A stretch of DNA of 6,273 nt, from assembly GCF_043951865.1 (NCBI RefSeq), contig NZ_JBINJF010000065.1, forward strand, positions 1 through 6,273, read 5' to 3'. Shown in pieces: positions 1 to 6,273 of the stretch. The stretch comes from JAMQKA01 sp043951865. Lineage in GTDB: Bacteria > Bacteroidota > Rhodothermia > Balneolales > Balneolaceae. The notes beneath the pieces are model-generated. The model did not search any database. It saw nothing but the letters and a program-made list of their open reading frames with translations, and was not told the DNA's origin. The stretch's first letter is position 1, and each line of letters begins with the position of its first letter. A program made the translations under genes and the position numbers.

Positions 1-371
1 TTTGTGAGAATTAACATCCCTAAGATATTGAATATCAAGCGTTTGCATGGCCTTTCTTAGTTTAAAATTGTTAAAATCCTAACCCCTAAACGCGTGATTC
101 AGACTCATACTATGGCTTTCATGTTCTTTCAAAGTCGGCGGATCAGCTGTATGCTGTCGGCAAAAAGGCTGTCAAACAAGGCGTTGGACAAATAGCCCTA
201 CCTCCAAAGAGGTTGCCAAATAGCTTCCGGATTATAGCCTAGATCACCTTTGGGTTGTGATCATCGGTGTCGCCGGTGGCCAGGTAAGAAAGAAAGCAGT
301 TCGCCTCTTTTGTTCACAATCAGAGGCAGCTTGAATCCATGAAAAAAGTTCACAGAGGTTTTACCTCGCTA
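1..371 (-). pseudogene. IS982-family transposase remnant, frameshifted and cut by the left edge
   Basis: Read on the minus strand, this stretch carries the C-terminal half of an IS982-type DDE transposase broken over several frames. About 365 to 264 reads GKTSVNFF then HGFKLPLIVNKRGELLSF, the family's 'GWFYGFKLHLIVNDKGELL' block, and ends at a stop. About 256 to 200 reads NPKVI, stop, AIIRKLFGNLFG. About 197 to 108 reads GYLSN then LFDSLFADSIQLIRRL, stop, KNMK, matching the family's 'GYIS..LF..LF.DGIQLIT..KKNMK' block. Positions 60 to 1 read LRKAMQTLDIQYLRDVNSHK, resembling 'LRKR.IIET..DQLKN...HSRHR'. The Asp expected in 'GDKGYI' and the Glu expected in 'IET' are both changed (Gly and Gln), so the catalytic triad is lost. 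The N-terminal half cannot be recognised upstream. It is a dead insertion-sequence relic. Family assignment comes from remembered motifs, without a database search. Confidence 0.72.
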
Positions 372-595
372 GGTCAGTCATTTCCGGATGATGCGATAAT
401 AAGTTTCGATTTAAGGAGTCTCTTAATTAAATTCGAAAGGATATTTAAAGGGACGATAAGCTTATTACCCTTGCACTATTCAGCCTTTTGTCACGTTTCG
501 GGATTGGTGCAGGAAAACATCCGATTTAATTATGACATCGAGTCCTAAAACAGACAGGCTGCGCTTGTTCCAGGGAGAGCAGGTCTGATTTGACG
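372..595. other. Spacer without a recognisable gene; probable decayed DNA with one small hairpin
   Basis: No convincing gene lies here on either strand. A short plus-strand open frame at 339-548 overlaps the transposase relic in antisense, has no family resemblance, and looks like chance. The minus strand could once have held the N-terminal half of the transposase, but I cannot match it. One local structure is visible: CAGAC (551-555) pairs with GTCTG (583-587), continued after a 3-nt bulge by CTGC (559-562) with GCAG (579-582). It has no T-tract next to it, so I do not call it a terminator. Confidence 0.5.
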
Positions 596-728
596 AGGGC
601 TTTGTAAATCAAGTTTTTGTCCGGGACCCAGCCGGTGCGAATTCCAAACCTCAGTTCATATCCTAACATGAGGGATTGAATTCGCAAAGGTGTCGCAACC
701 GGGCAAAACAACGGTTTTTCGAAGCTCT
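596..728. repeat. Imperfect long palindrome, copy 1 of a two-copy family
   Basis: The outer arms 596-625 (starting AGGGCTTTG) and 699-728 (ending CGAAGCTCT) pair imperfectly, with wobble pairs and one offset. Nested inside are a perfect 9-bp pair, TGCGAATTC (636-644) with GAATTCGCA (678-686), and an apical pair, CCTCA (649-653) with TGAGG (669-673). The right arm also contains the local hairpin AAAAC-AACG-GTTTT (705-718). The 15-mer CAAAACAACGGTTTT (704-718) recurs exactly in the second copy at 4471-4485, and TGAGG..ATT..AATTCGC near 669-685 is echoed at 4435-4452. I see no target-site duplication. It could be a MITE-like element, the paired ends of a lost insertion sequence, or a structured RNA. 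It ends about 150 bp before the heme lipoprotein start. Confidence 0.65.
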
Positions 729-876
729 CCTGGCATGAAAAAGTAGTGGTTGGCGGGGCAGGTAAGCGGGATTCAGAGCGATCATCTACCTTTTAATCCC
801 CGATCCTGAAATCCGGAAAGTCTCAGGGATGGATAGTGCAATGCAAACAAGTAACAAAAGTGTTGAATATAGATTT

Positions 877-3800
877 ATGACCAGTTTTCGCAGATTCATT
901 GTACGAACTTTTATCTTATTGTTGGCAGTTTTTTGGGGATGTTCGGCACAGGAGGACGTTGAAATTGAAACACATACGGTAGAAGACCAGGTTGCAGAGG
1001 AGTATTCGAACGAGATACTCGGGGAGCTCGCCCCATCCACGGCAGGGGGACTGAATCTCTCGTTGTGGGCCTCCGAGAAACTGCTGGGCGATCCGGTGGC
1101 GCTGGATGTAGATCACGATGGAACCGTCTGGGTCACCAATACCGCGCGCAGGAGAACCTCGGAAATTGACATTCGCGGCCACCGTAACTGGATGATCGAA
1201 TCTCTTACCCTTGAGACGGTGGAAGAGCGACGGGATTTTCTGCACCGCAAGCTGGCACCTGAGCGAAGTGCCCAAAACGAGTGGCTGAATGATCACAACG
1301 GGGATGGCTCGCACGACTGGCGCGACTTGACGGTCAATAAAGAATCTGTTTTTAGGGTCAGGGACTTAACCGGTAACGGATACGCCAACCAGTCGCAGCT
1401 TTTTGTTCGCGATTTCCACGAGGAGATCACGGACGTGGCGGGTGCCGTACTCCGCCACGAAGGCGATCTTTTCCTGGGGGTGGCACCCGATTTATGGCGT
1501 ATCCAGGATAGTGACGGCGATGGATACGGCGAGCAGAAAGAATCGATCAGTCACGGTTACGGAGTAAATATCGGGTATGGCGGTCACGGGATGTCCGGGC
1601 TTACGGTCGGTCCGGCCGGCCGGCTTTACTGGTCGATCGGCGATCGCGGCATCAGCATAGAGGACCAGGAGGGCAACCGTTGGCACCAGCCGCGCCAGGG
1701 CGTGATAGTGCGATCAGATCCGGACGGGAGCAACTTTGAAGTGTACGCCCGCGGGCTGCGCAATACGCATGAATTTGATTTCGACAAGCACGGAAACCTG
1801 ATTGCGGTAGACAACGACGGAGACCACTCCGGGGAGCATGAGCGGTTGATTTACGTAGTCAACGGATCAGACAGCGGATGGCGGACCAATTGGCAGTTCG
1901 GGAAATATAACGATCCCAAAAACAACGACTATAAAGTGCTGATGGATGAGGGATATTACAAGCCTCGTTTTGATAAACAGGCCGCCCACCTCCTGCCGCC
2001 AATTGCGGCATACCACGACGGGCCGGCCGGCATGGTCTATAACCCGGGCACCGCCCTGGATGAGCAATGGCAAGACCACTTTTTTGTGGCCGAATTTGTG
2101 GGCTCCACGACGCGTTCGGGGATCAATGCGTTTACCCTTGAGCAGCAGGGAGCTTCGTTCCAACTGGAGCGAGATGTGGAAGTGATGAAAGGAGTGCTGG
2201 CCGTTGGACTCGATTTTAGTCCCGGCGGAGCCCTCTATTTTACCGACTGGGTTGAGGGATGGGCATTGAACCAGGAAGGCAGAATATGGAAGCTGGACAC
2301 AAATCCGGACTCGGTGTCCAATATTCGCATTGAAACGAAGGAGCTTTTGGCGGAAGAGTTTGGCGATCGTTCCCCGGAGGAGCTTATTGGGCTAATGGGA
2401 CATGCCGACATGCGGGTGCGCCAAAAAGCGCAGTTTGAACTTGTCGGCCGGGATGACACGCTATCACTGGAAAAGGCGGCCCGCGGGGGTGATCACCAGC
2501 TAAAGCGGGTACACGGAATTTGGGGACTGGCACAGGTGGGCCGTCGCATCCCGGAAGCGGTTGAACCACTGATGGAGCTGCTGGCAGATGAAGAGGCCGA
2601 AATCCGGGCCCAGGCTGCCAAGATGCTGGGTGATGTGCGCTACCAGCCCGCAGGCGACTCATTGATTCCGTTGCTCAGGGATGAAAATGCCCGGGTCCGG
2701 TTTTTTGCTGCAGAGGCCCTGGGTCGGCTGGCCTGGAAGTCCGCCCTGCAGCCGATCGTCGACATGCTGGAAGCCAACGACGACAAAGATGTATATCTGC
2801 GCCATGGCGGGGCAATCGCCCTAGCGCGAATTGGAGATGGCGATGCGGTGGCGGCGTTATCCGACCACCCCTCGCGCGCGGTACGGATTGCCGCGGTAGT
2901 GGCATTAAAACGGATGGAGCATCCCGGGGTGGTTCGGTTCCTGGAAGATGAGGATGAATTCGTCGTCACCAACGCAGCCCGCGCGATCAACGACGATGCG
3001 TTTATTGAAGAGGGACTGGACGAGCTGGCGGCGATGCTGGAGCAGGATCAGTTTATAAATGAACCGCTGCTCCGGCGCTCAATTAACGCCAACCTTTACC
3101 ATGGAACCCGCGAAAGTGCGCGCCGGCTGGCCGATTTTGCGCTCCGGGAGGACATTCCCGAGGCCCTGAGGGTGGAGGCGCTGCAGACCCTCTCGGTGTG
3201 GCCGGAATCGTCTCGGCTCGATCGGGTGACCGGCGATCCGCGGGACGTGGTGCGCAACAATGTGGAGGAAGCCCGGAGTGTCACGGCTTCGTCAATACGC
3301 AACATTATGAATGGAAACCACGTCGCGTTGAAGATTGCCGCTTTCGACGTGGTCGGGAGCCTGGAAATAAGCTCGCTGGTTCCCAAAGTTTCCACGATGC
3401 TTGCCGAAGACCCGGCCCCACAGGTCAGGATTGCGGCACTGGAGCTGCTGGCGGGAATGGGGTATGAAGATATCGAAGAAGCGGTTTTTACCGCTCTTGA
3501 TGATCCGGCTGGCAGCGTGCGGATGAATGCGCTGCAGACTATCACAGAGCTGAATCTGCCGAAGGGAAATATCGTGGAGCTGGTGGAACCGGTGATTGAT
3601 GATGGAACAACAGAAGAGCAACAAACAGCAATAGCCCTGCTGGGTGAGATCAGCAGTCCGGGAGCCAACGCATTGTTGGAGAAGCTGCTGCAACAGCTGA
3701 TGAATGGAGACCTGGAACGGGAACTTGAACTTGAAGTGATTCAGGCCGCAGATTCCTCCAACGCGGAAAATGTGGAAAAGCTGCTGGCGACCTATCGATC

Positions 3801-4275
3801 TGAAAAAGAAAATGGAGACGCAGTGACCCGCTATCGCGAGACACTTTATGGCGGCGATGCGGAAAATGGCCGGGATATTTTGTACCAGCATGAAGCGGCC
3901 CAGTGCATGCGCTGCCACAAGATTGGGACCGAGGGAAGCGAAGTGGGACCACCCCTCACAAATATTGGCAACGAGCTTTCACGGCGTACCCTGCTGGAGG
4001 CCCTGGTGGCTCCCGACGCCCGCATTGCACCCGGTTACGGGTCGGTTTCCCTGACACTCCGAAATGGAGAGACGATACAGGGTGTGCTGCAAGAAGAGGA
4101 TGAAGAGGAGATTACGGTCGTCTCCAGGGAAAATGAATGGGTGATCAGCAAGTCCGAGATCAGTGAACGCACGAACTCCCCCTCCTCCATGCCGACGATG
4201 AGCGGGGTGTTGTCGCGTGCCGAACTCCGGGATCTTGTTGAGTTCCTGACTACCCTGGATGGAGAGAACCGATAG
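877..4275 (+). CDS. PVC-type heme-binding lipoprotein: beta-propeller dehydrogenase domain, HEAT repeats, C-terminal cytochrome c
   Basis: Predicted envelope oxidoreductase. Residue numbers run from ATG 877 (1132 aa). Residues 1-22 form a lipoprotein signal: MTSFRRF, then hydrophobic IVRTFILLLAVFWG, then Cys22. That fit is why I prefer 877 over in-frame ATGs at 829 (16 residues longer) and 841; ribosome-site evidence is weak for all three. Residues about 57-480 match the putative membrane-bound dehydrogenase (Piru_Ver_Nterm/sorbosone dehydrogenase-like) propeller, with DPVALD (72-77), GYGGHGMSG (233-241) and Asp-rich loops at 139-150, 211-219 and 312-320. Residues about 501-970 are tandem HEAT-like helical repeats, with patterns such as DENARVRFFAAEALGRL. 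Residues about 990-1131 are a c-type cytochrome of the Pirellula/Verrucomicrobium heme-binding type: CMRCH (Cys1010, Cys1013, His1014) and probable sixth ligand Met1105 in SSMP. The family architecture is complete, with no frameshift. By family, it should oxidise a sugar or related compound and pass electrons to heme. Its substrate and cofactor are unknown. Confidence 0.9.
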   Translation: MTSFRRFIVRTFILLLAVFWGCSAQEDVEIETHTVEDQVAEEYSNEILGELAPSTAGGLNLSLWASEKLLGDPVALDVDHDGTVWVTNTARRRTSEIDIRGHRNWMIESLTLETVEERRDFLHRKLAPERSAQNEWLNDHNGDGSHDWRDLTVNKESVFRVRDLTGNGYANQSQLFVRDFHEEITDVAGAVLRHEGDLFLGVAPDLWRIQDSDGDGYGEQKESISHGYGVNIGYGGHGMSGLTVGPAGRLYWSIGDRGISIEDQEGNRWHQPRQGVIVRSDPDGSNFEVYARGLRNTHEFDFDKHGNLIAVDNDGDHSGEHERLIYVVNGSDSGWRTNWQFGKYNDPKNNDYKVLMDEGYYKPRFDKQAAHLLPPIAAYHDGPAGMVYNPGTALDEQWQDHFFVAEFVGSTTRSGINAFTLEQQGASFQLERDVEVMKGVLAVGLDFSPGGALYFTDWVEGWALNQEGRIWKLDTNPDSVSNIRIETKELLAEEFGDRSPEELIGLMGHADMRVRQKAQFELVGRDDTLSLEKAARGGDHQLKRVHGIWGLAQVGRRIPEAVEPLMELLADEEAEIRAQAAKMLGDVRYQPAGDSLIPLLRDENARVRFFAAEALGRLAWKSALQPIVDMLEANDDKDVYLRHGGAIALARIGDGDAVAALSDHPSRAVRIAAVVALKRMEHPGVVRFLEDEDEFVVTNAARAINDDAFIEEGLDELAAMLEQDQFINEPLLRRSINANLYHGTRESARRLADFALREDIPEALRVEALQTLSVWPESSRLDRVTGDPRDVVRNNVEEARSVTASSIRNIMNGNHVALKIAAFDVVGSLEISSLVPKVSTMLAEDPAPQVRIAALELLAGMGYEDIEEAVFTALDDPAGSVRMNALQTITELNLPKGNIVELVEPVIDDGTTEEQQTAIALLGEISSPGANALLEKLLQQLMNGDLERELELEVIQAADSSNAENVEKLLATYRSEKENGDAVTRYRETLYGGDAENGRDILYQHEAAQCMRCHKIGTEGSEVGPPLTNIGNELSRRTLLEALVAPDARIAPGYGSVSLTLRNGETIQGVLQEEDEEEITVVSRENEWVISKSEISERTNSPSSMPTMSGVLSRAELRDLVEFLTTLDGENR

Positions 4276-4357
4276 TGTATTTATCCGCTGAAGGTTGCAA
4301 GTGGCAGGTTTGAGGTGGATATATTTTTATCCCAAGCTGACGCCATTTATTTTTTAT
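4276..4357. other. Short AT-rich spacer after the heme lipoprotein gene
   Basis: There is no gene and no strong terminator. GGATA (4317-4321) and TATCC (4328-4332) can form a weak 5-bp AT-rich hairpin, and a T-rich stretch (4349-4357) leads into the repeat. I see no confident promoter. Read-through from the heme lipoprotein gene into the sulfatase gene is therefore possible but not shown. Confidence 0.4.
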
Positions 4358-4495
4358 AGGGCTTTGAAAAACCAAGGGTTTTGGTCAAGCTCAAAGCTTG
4401 AGCGAATTTGAAACCGGAGCTTATTAGCTATAAGTGAGGATTCCAAATTCGCGAAAATACAGAGATTGGTCAAAACAACGGTTTTGCAAAGCCCT
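4358..4495. repeat. Imperfect long palindrome, copy 2, directly upstream of the sulfatase gene
   Basis: The left outer arm 4358-4388 (AGGGCTTTGAAAAACCAAGG...) pairs with the right arm 4466-4495 (...GGTTTTGCAAAGCCCT) along nearly its whole 30 nt. Inside it are a perfect 9-bp pair, GCGAATTTG (4402-4410) with CAAATTCGC (4444-4452), and a small hairpin GCTCAA-AGC-TTGAGC (4389-4403). Each outer arm also folds on itself: AAAACC-AAG-GGTTTT (4368-4382) and CAAAAC-AACG-GTTTTG (4471-4486), so a branched or cruciform fold is possible. It shares the exact 15-mer CAAAACAACGGTTTT and the nested layout with 596-728. A T-rich run lies on its left and CTTTT on its right, but no clean target duplication is seen. 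It ends 39 bp before the chosen sulfatase start. Confidence 0.7.
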
Positions 4496-4534
4496 CTTTT
4501 AACAATTGAATTGGAAGTCCAATCGGATGGTACC

Positions 4535-6148
4535 ATGATTTCAAAAACTTACATCTCCCTTGTGTGGAAAAGTATTATTTGTCTACTGTTCATTACTGGA
4601 TATAATGGATTGGCTGTTCATGCTCAATCTGATGATAGTCGTCCCAATATCCTATTCGCTATCGCCGATGACGCCTCCTTTCCCCATATGGGAGCATACG
4701 GCACCGAATGGGTACGAACACCGGCGTTTGATCGCGTAGCCGGGCAGGGTCTCCTGTTTACCAATGCCTATACGCCCAATCCCAAATGCGGTCCATCGCG
4801 GTCAATTATCCTGACGGGACGCAACTCCTGGCAGCTGGAAGAAGCCGCCAACCACTGGGCCGACTTCCCGACCAAGTTTAAAGTATATACGGAGGTGCTG
4901 GCTGAAAACGGCTATCATGTGGGGAGCACCGGCAAGGGATGGGCACCGGGAGTGGCCGAGACGGCTCAGGGGCAACCGCGACACTTGGCGGGCCAACCGT
5001 ATAATGACCACCAAACGGAGCCGCCGGCCGGCGGTATTTCCGGGAACGATTACGCGGCCAATTTTAAGGCCTTCCTGGCAGATCGCGCGGGCAACGAGCC
5101 GTTTGCCTTTTGGTATGGGGGATATGAGCCGCATCGTGGATATGAATACGAATCAGGAATCGAAAAGGGCGGCAAGCAGTTGTCAGACATTGCTCATGTC
5201 CCCGGTTTTTGGCCGGATACCGACTCCGTACGCACTGACATGCTGGATTATGCGTTTGAAATTGAGCATTTCGACCGGCACCTTGGACGTATGCTGGCCC
5301 TGCTGGAGGAACGCGGAGAGCTGGATAACACTCTCGTTGTGGTTACTGCCGACAACGGCATGCCTTTTCCCCGAATCAAGGGACAAACCTATGAACGATC
5401 GGCTCACCTGCCACTGGCGGTAATGTGGCCACGGGGTATTGAAAATGCCGGGCGCGTTGTCGAGGATGTTGTCAGCTTTGCCGATTTTGCCCCGACGTTT
5501 ATCGAAGTGGCCGGGCTCAACTGGACTCAAACCGGAATGCATTCCACCGTCGGCCGCAGCCTTACCGATATTTTTTACTCAGATTCGGACGGTCAGGTAA
5601 CGCCTGAACGCGATTACGTACTGCTGGGCAAGGAGCGGCACGATGTCGGCCGCCCATACGACTGGGGCTACCCGATCCGGGGCATCATTCGCGGTGACCT
5701 GCTCTATATCCGGAATTTCGAACCGGAACGATGGCCGGTGGGCAACCCGGAGACTGGTTACCTGAATACCGACGGGAGTCCCACAAAAACATACATTCTG
5801 GACCACCGAACGACTCCCGGCATGTACCATTTTTGGGATTGGAATTTTGGAAAACGTCCCCCCGAAGAGCTCTACAATATTGCAGCCGATCCATACTGCC
5901 TGAACAACCTGGCGGAAGATCCCGCCTACCTCTCCAAAAAACAGGCACTAAAGTCGCAACTCTATCGCGAGCTGAAACAGCAGGGAGATCCCCGTATGTT
6001 TGGCCGGGGCTATCTTTTTGATGCCTACCGATATATGGACGAGGGAACGGCGAATTTCTATCAGCGATACATGGCAGGTGAAGAGATGAACACCGGCTGG
6101 GTGAATGACTCTGATTTTGAGCAGGAGCCTCTACCCGAACAGCGATAG
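4535..6148 (+). CDS. Secreted formylglycine-dependent sulfatase, sulfamidase (SGSH)-like
   Basis: Hydrolyses sulfate esters or N-sulfates, probably on a glycan, outside the cytoplasm. Residue numbers run from ATG 4535 (537 aa). This start gives a clean type I signal peptide, with hydrophobic core IICLLFITGYNGLAV and predicted cleavage at AHA-Q (30/31). An in-frame TTG at 4466 would add 23 residues before the signal and lies in the palindrome arm, so it is rejected. Sulfatase landmarks are metal ligands Asp45-Asp46 (IADD), the formylglycine motif CGPSR (Cys85-Arg89) followed by SIILTGR, Lys134 (TGKGW), His200 (EPHR), and the second metal site Asp273-Asn274 in ADNGMPFP with Lys282 after it. The DNGxPFP block and the ELYN...DPYCLNNLAEDP C-terminal region resemble N-sulfoglucosamine sulfohydrolases and their bacterial relatives. 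Length is normal and nothing is truncated. Cys85 must be oxidised to formylglycine by FGE or an anaerobic sulfatase-maturating enzyme encoded elsewhere. The substrate is not determined. Confidence 0.94.
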   Translation: MISKTYISLVWKSIICLLFITGYNGLAVHAQSDDSRPNILFAIADDASFPHMGAYGTEWVRTPAFDRVAGQGLLFTNAYTPNPKCGPSRSIILTGRNSWQLEEAANHWADFPTKFKVYTEVLAENGYHVGSTGKGWAPGVAETAQGQPRHLAGQPYNDHQTEPPAGGISGNDYAANFKAFLADRAGNEPFAFWYGGYEPHRGYEYESGIEKGGKQLSDIAHVPGFWPDTDSVRTDMLDYAFEIEHFDRHLGRMLALLEERGELDNTLVVVTADNGMPFPRIKGQTYERSAHLPLAVMWPRGIENAGRVVEDVVSFADFAPTFIEVAGLNWTQTGMHSTVGRSLTDIFYSDSDGQVTPERDYVLLGKERHDVGRPYDWGYPIRGIIRGDLLYIRNFEPERWPVGNPETGYLNTDGSPTKTYILDHRTTPGMYHFWDWNFGKRPPEELYNIAADPYCLNNLAEDPAYLSKKQALKSQLYRELKQQGDPRMFGRGYLFDAYRYMDEGTANFYQRYMAGEEMNTGWVNDSDFEQEPLPEQR

Positions 6149-6218
6149 GGAGATGGAAATTATGAATGAACAATTAGAAATCACTGTTGTCCGGGGAAAA
6201 TAGTAAGAAAATAAAAAA

Positions 6219-6240
6219 GCGGAGTCGCATTTGACCCCGC
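6219..6240 (-). terminator. Stem-loop, probable intrinsic terminator for a minus-strand gene beyond the right edge
   Basis: GCGGAGTC (6219-6226) pairs with GACCCCGC (6233-6240), 7 of 8 pairs, around the 6-nt loop GCATTT. Read on the minus strand, the stem is followed at once by six T and then more T-rich sequence (complement of 6202-6218), the textbook layout. On the plus strand a short T5 run (6251-6255) comes 10 nt after the stem, so it may also stop sulfatase transcription, less convincingly. No gene is seen in 6149-6273. Confidence 0.55.
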
Positions 6241-6273
6241 CTTGCGGTAGTTTTTGGAAGCACCACCAACCAA

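Noticed and set aside
339..548. Plus-strand 69-codon open frame starting MKKVHRGF
   Set aside because: It overlaps the minus-strand transposase relic, matches no family I know, has no export signal or domain, and sits in decayed DNA.
596..728. Integron attC site or CRISPR repeat reading of the palindromes
   Set aside because: The arms lack the GTTRRRY/RYYYAAC core boxes of attC sites, no integrase or cassette array is seen, and two copies 3.7 kb apart with a gene between them are not a CRISPR array.
829..876. 16-residue N-terminal extension of the heme lipoprotein from ATG 829 or 841
   Set aside because: ATG 877 gives a standard 22-residue lipoprotein signal. A GGAAAG at 815-820 could serve 829, so the longer form is not ruled out.
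3096..3918. Long minus-strand open frames (190 and 208 codons) opposite the HEAT region
   Set aside because: They are antisense shadows of a clear coding gene, with Ser/Arg/Ala-rich or low-complexity translations and no family features.
4466..4534. TTG-initiated 23-residue extension of the sulfatase
   Set aside because: It lies in the right arm of the palindrome and would put a non-hydrophobic stretch before a clean signal peptide that begins at ATG 4535.
6153..6203. Small open frame of 16 residues just after the sulfatase
   Set aside because: It is too short, has no recognisable features, and the region downstream is terminator-like; it may be a chance frame.

Overview
The window looks like part of a chromosome from a marine or hypersaline Bacteroidota-type bacterium, with Balneolota/Rhodothermota relatives my best guess. 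This rests on the gene types (a PVC-style heme/HEAT lipoprotein next to a secreted sulfatase), weak or absent Shine-Dalgarno sequences, and moderately GC-rich genes separated by AT-richer spacers. The taxonomic call is an inference, because there is no rRNA or marker gene here.

Layout: positions 1-371 hold a decayed minus-strand IS982-family transposase that runs off the left edge. Positions 372-595 hold no recognisable gene. Positions 596-728 hold an imperfect long palindrome (repeat copy 1). Positions 877-4275 encode a large lipoprotein with a dehydrogenase-like beta-propeller, a HEAT-repeat solenoid and a C-terminal c-type cytochrome domain. Positions 4276-4534 are a spacer that is mostly a second copy of the same palindrome (4358-4495). 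Positions 4535-6148 encode an exported formylglycine-dependent sulfatase of the sulfamidase (SGSH)-like type. The tail (6149-6273) has no gene but carries a stem-loop best read as a terminator for a minus-strand gene beyond the right edge.

The two intact genes are on the same strand and both products are predicted to leave the cytoplasm. A plausible joint role is breakdown of a sulfated glycan: the sulfatase removes sulfate and the heme lipoprotein oxidises a sugar or sugar-derived product, passing electrons to its own heme. This is a guess from context, since no glycoside hydrolase, SusC/SusD pair or sulfatase-maturating enzyme lies in the window. I see no undescribed defence or mobile system. 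The most unusual feature is the pair of related palindromes, one upstream of each gene.
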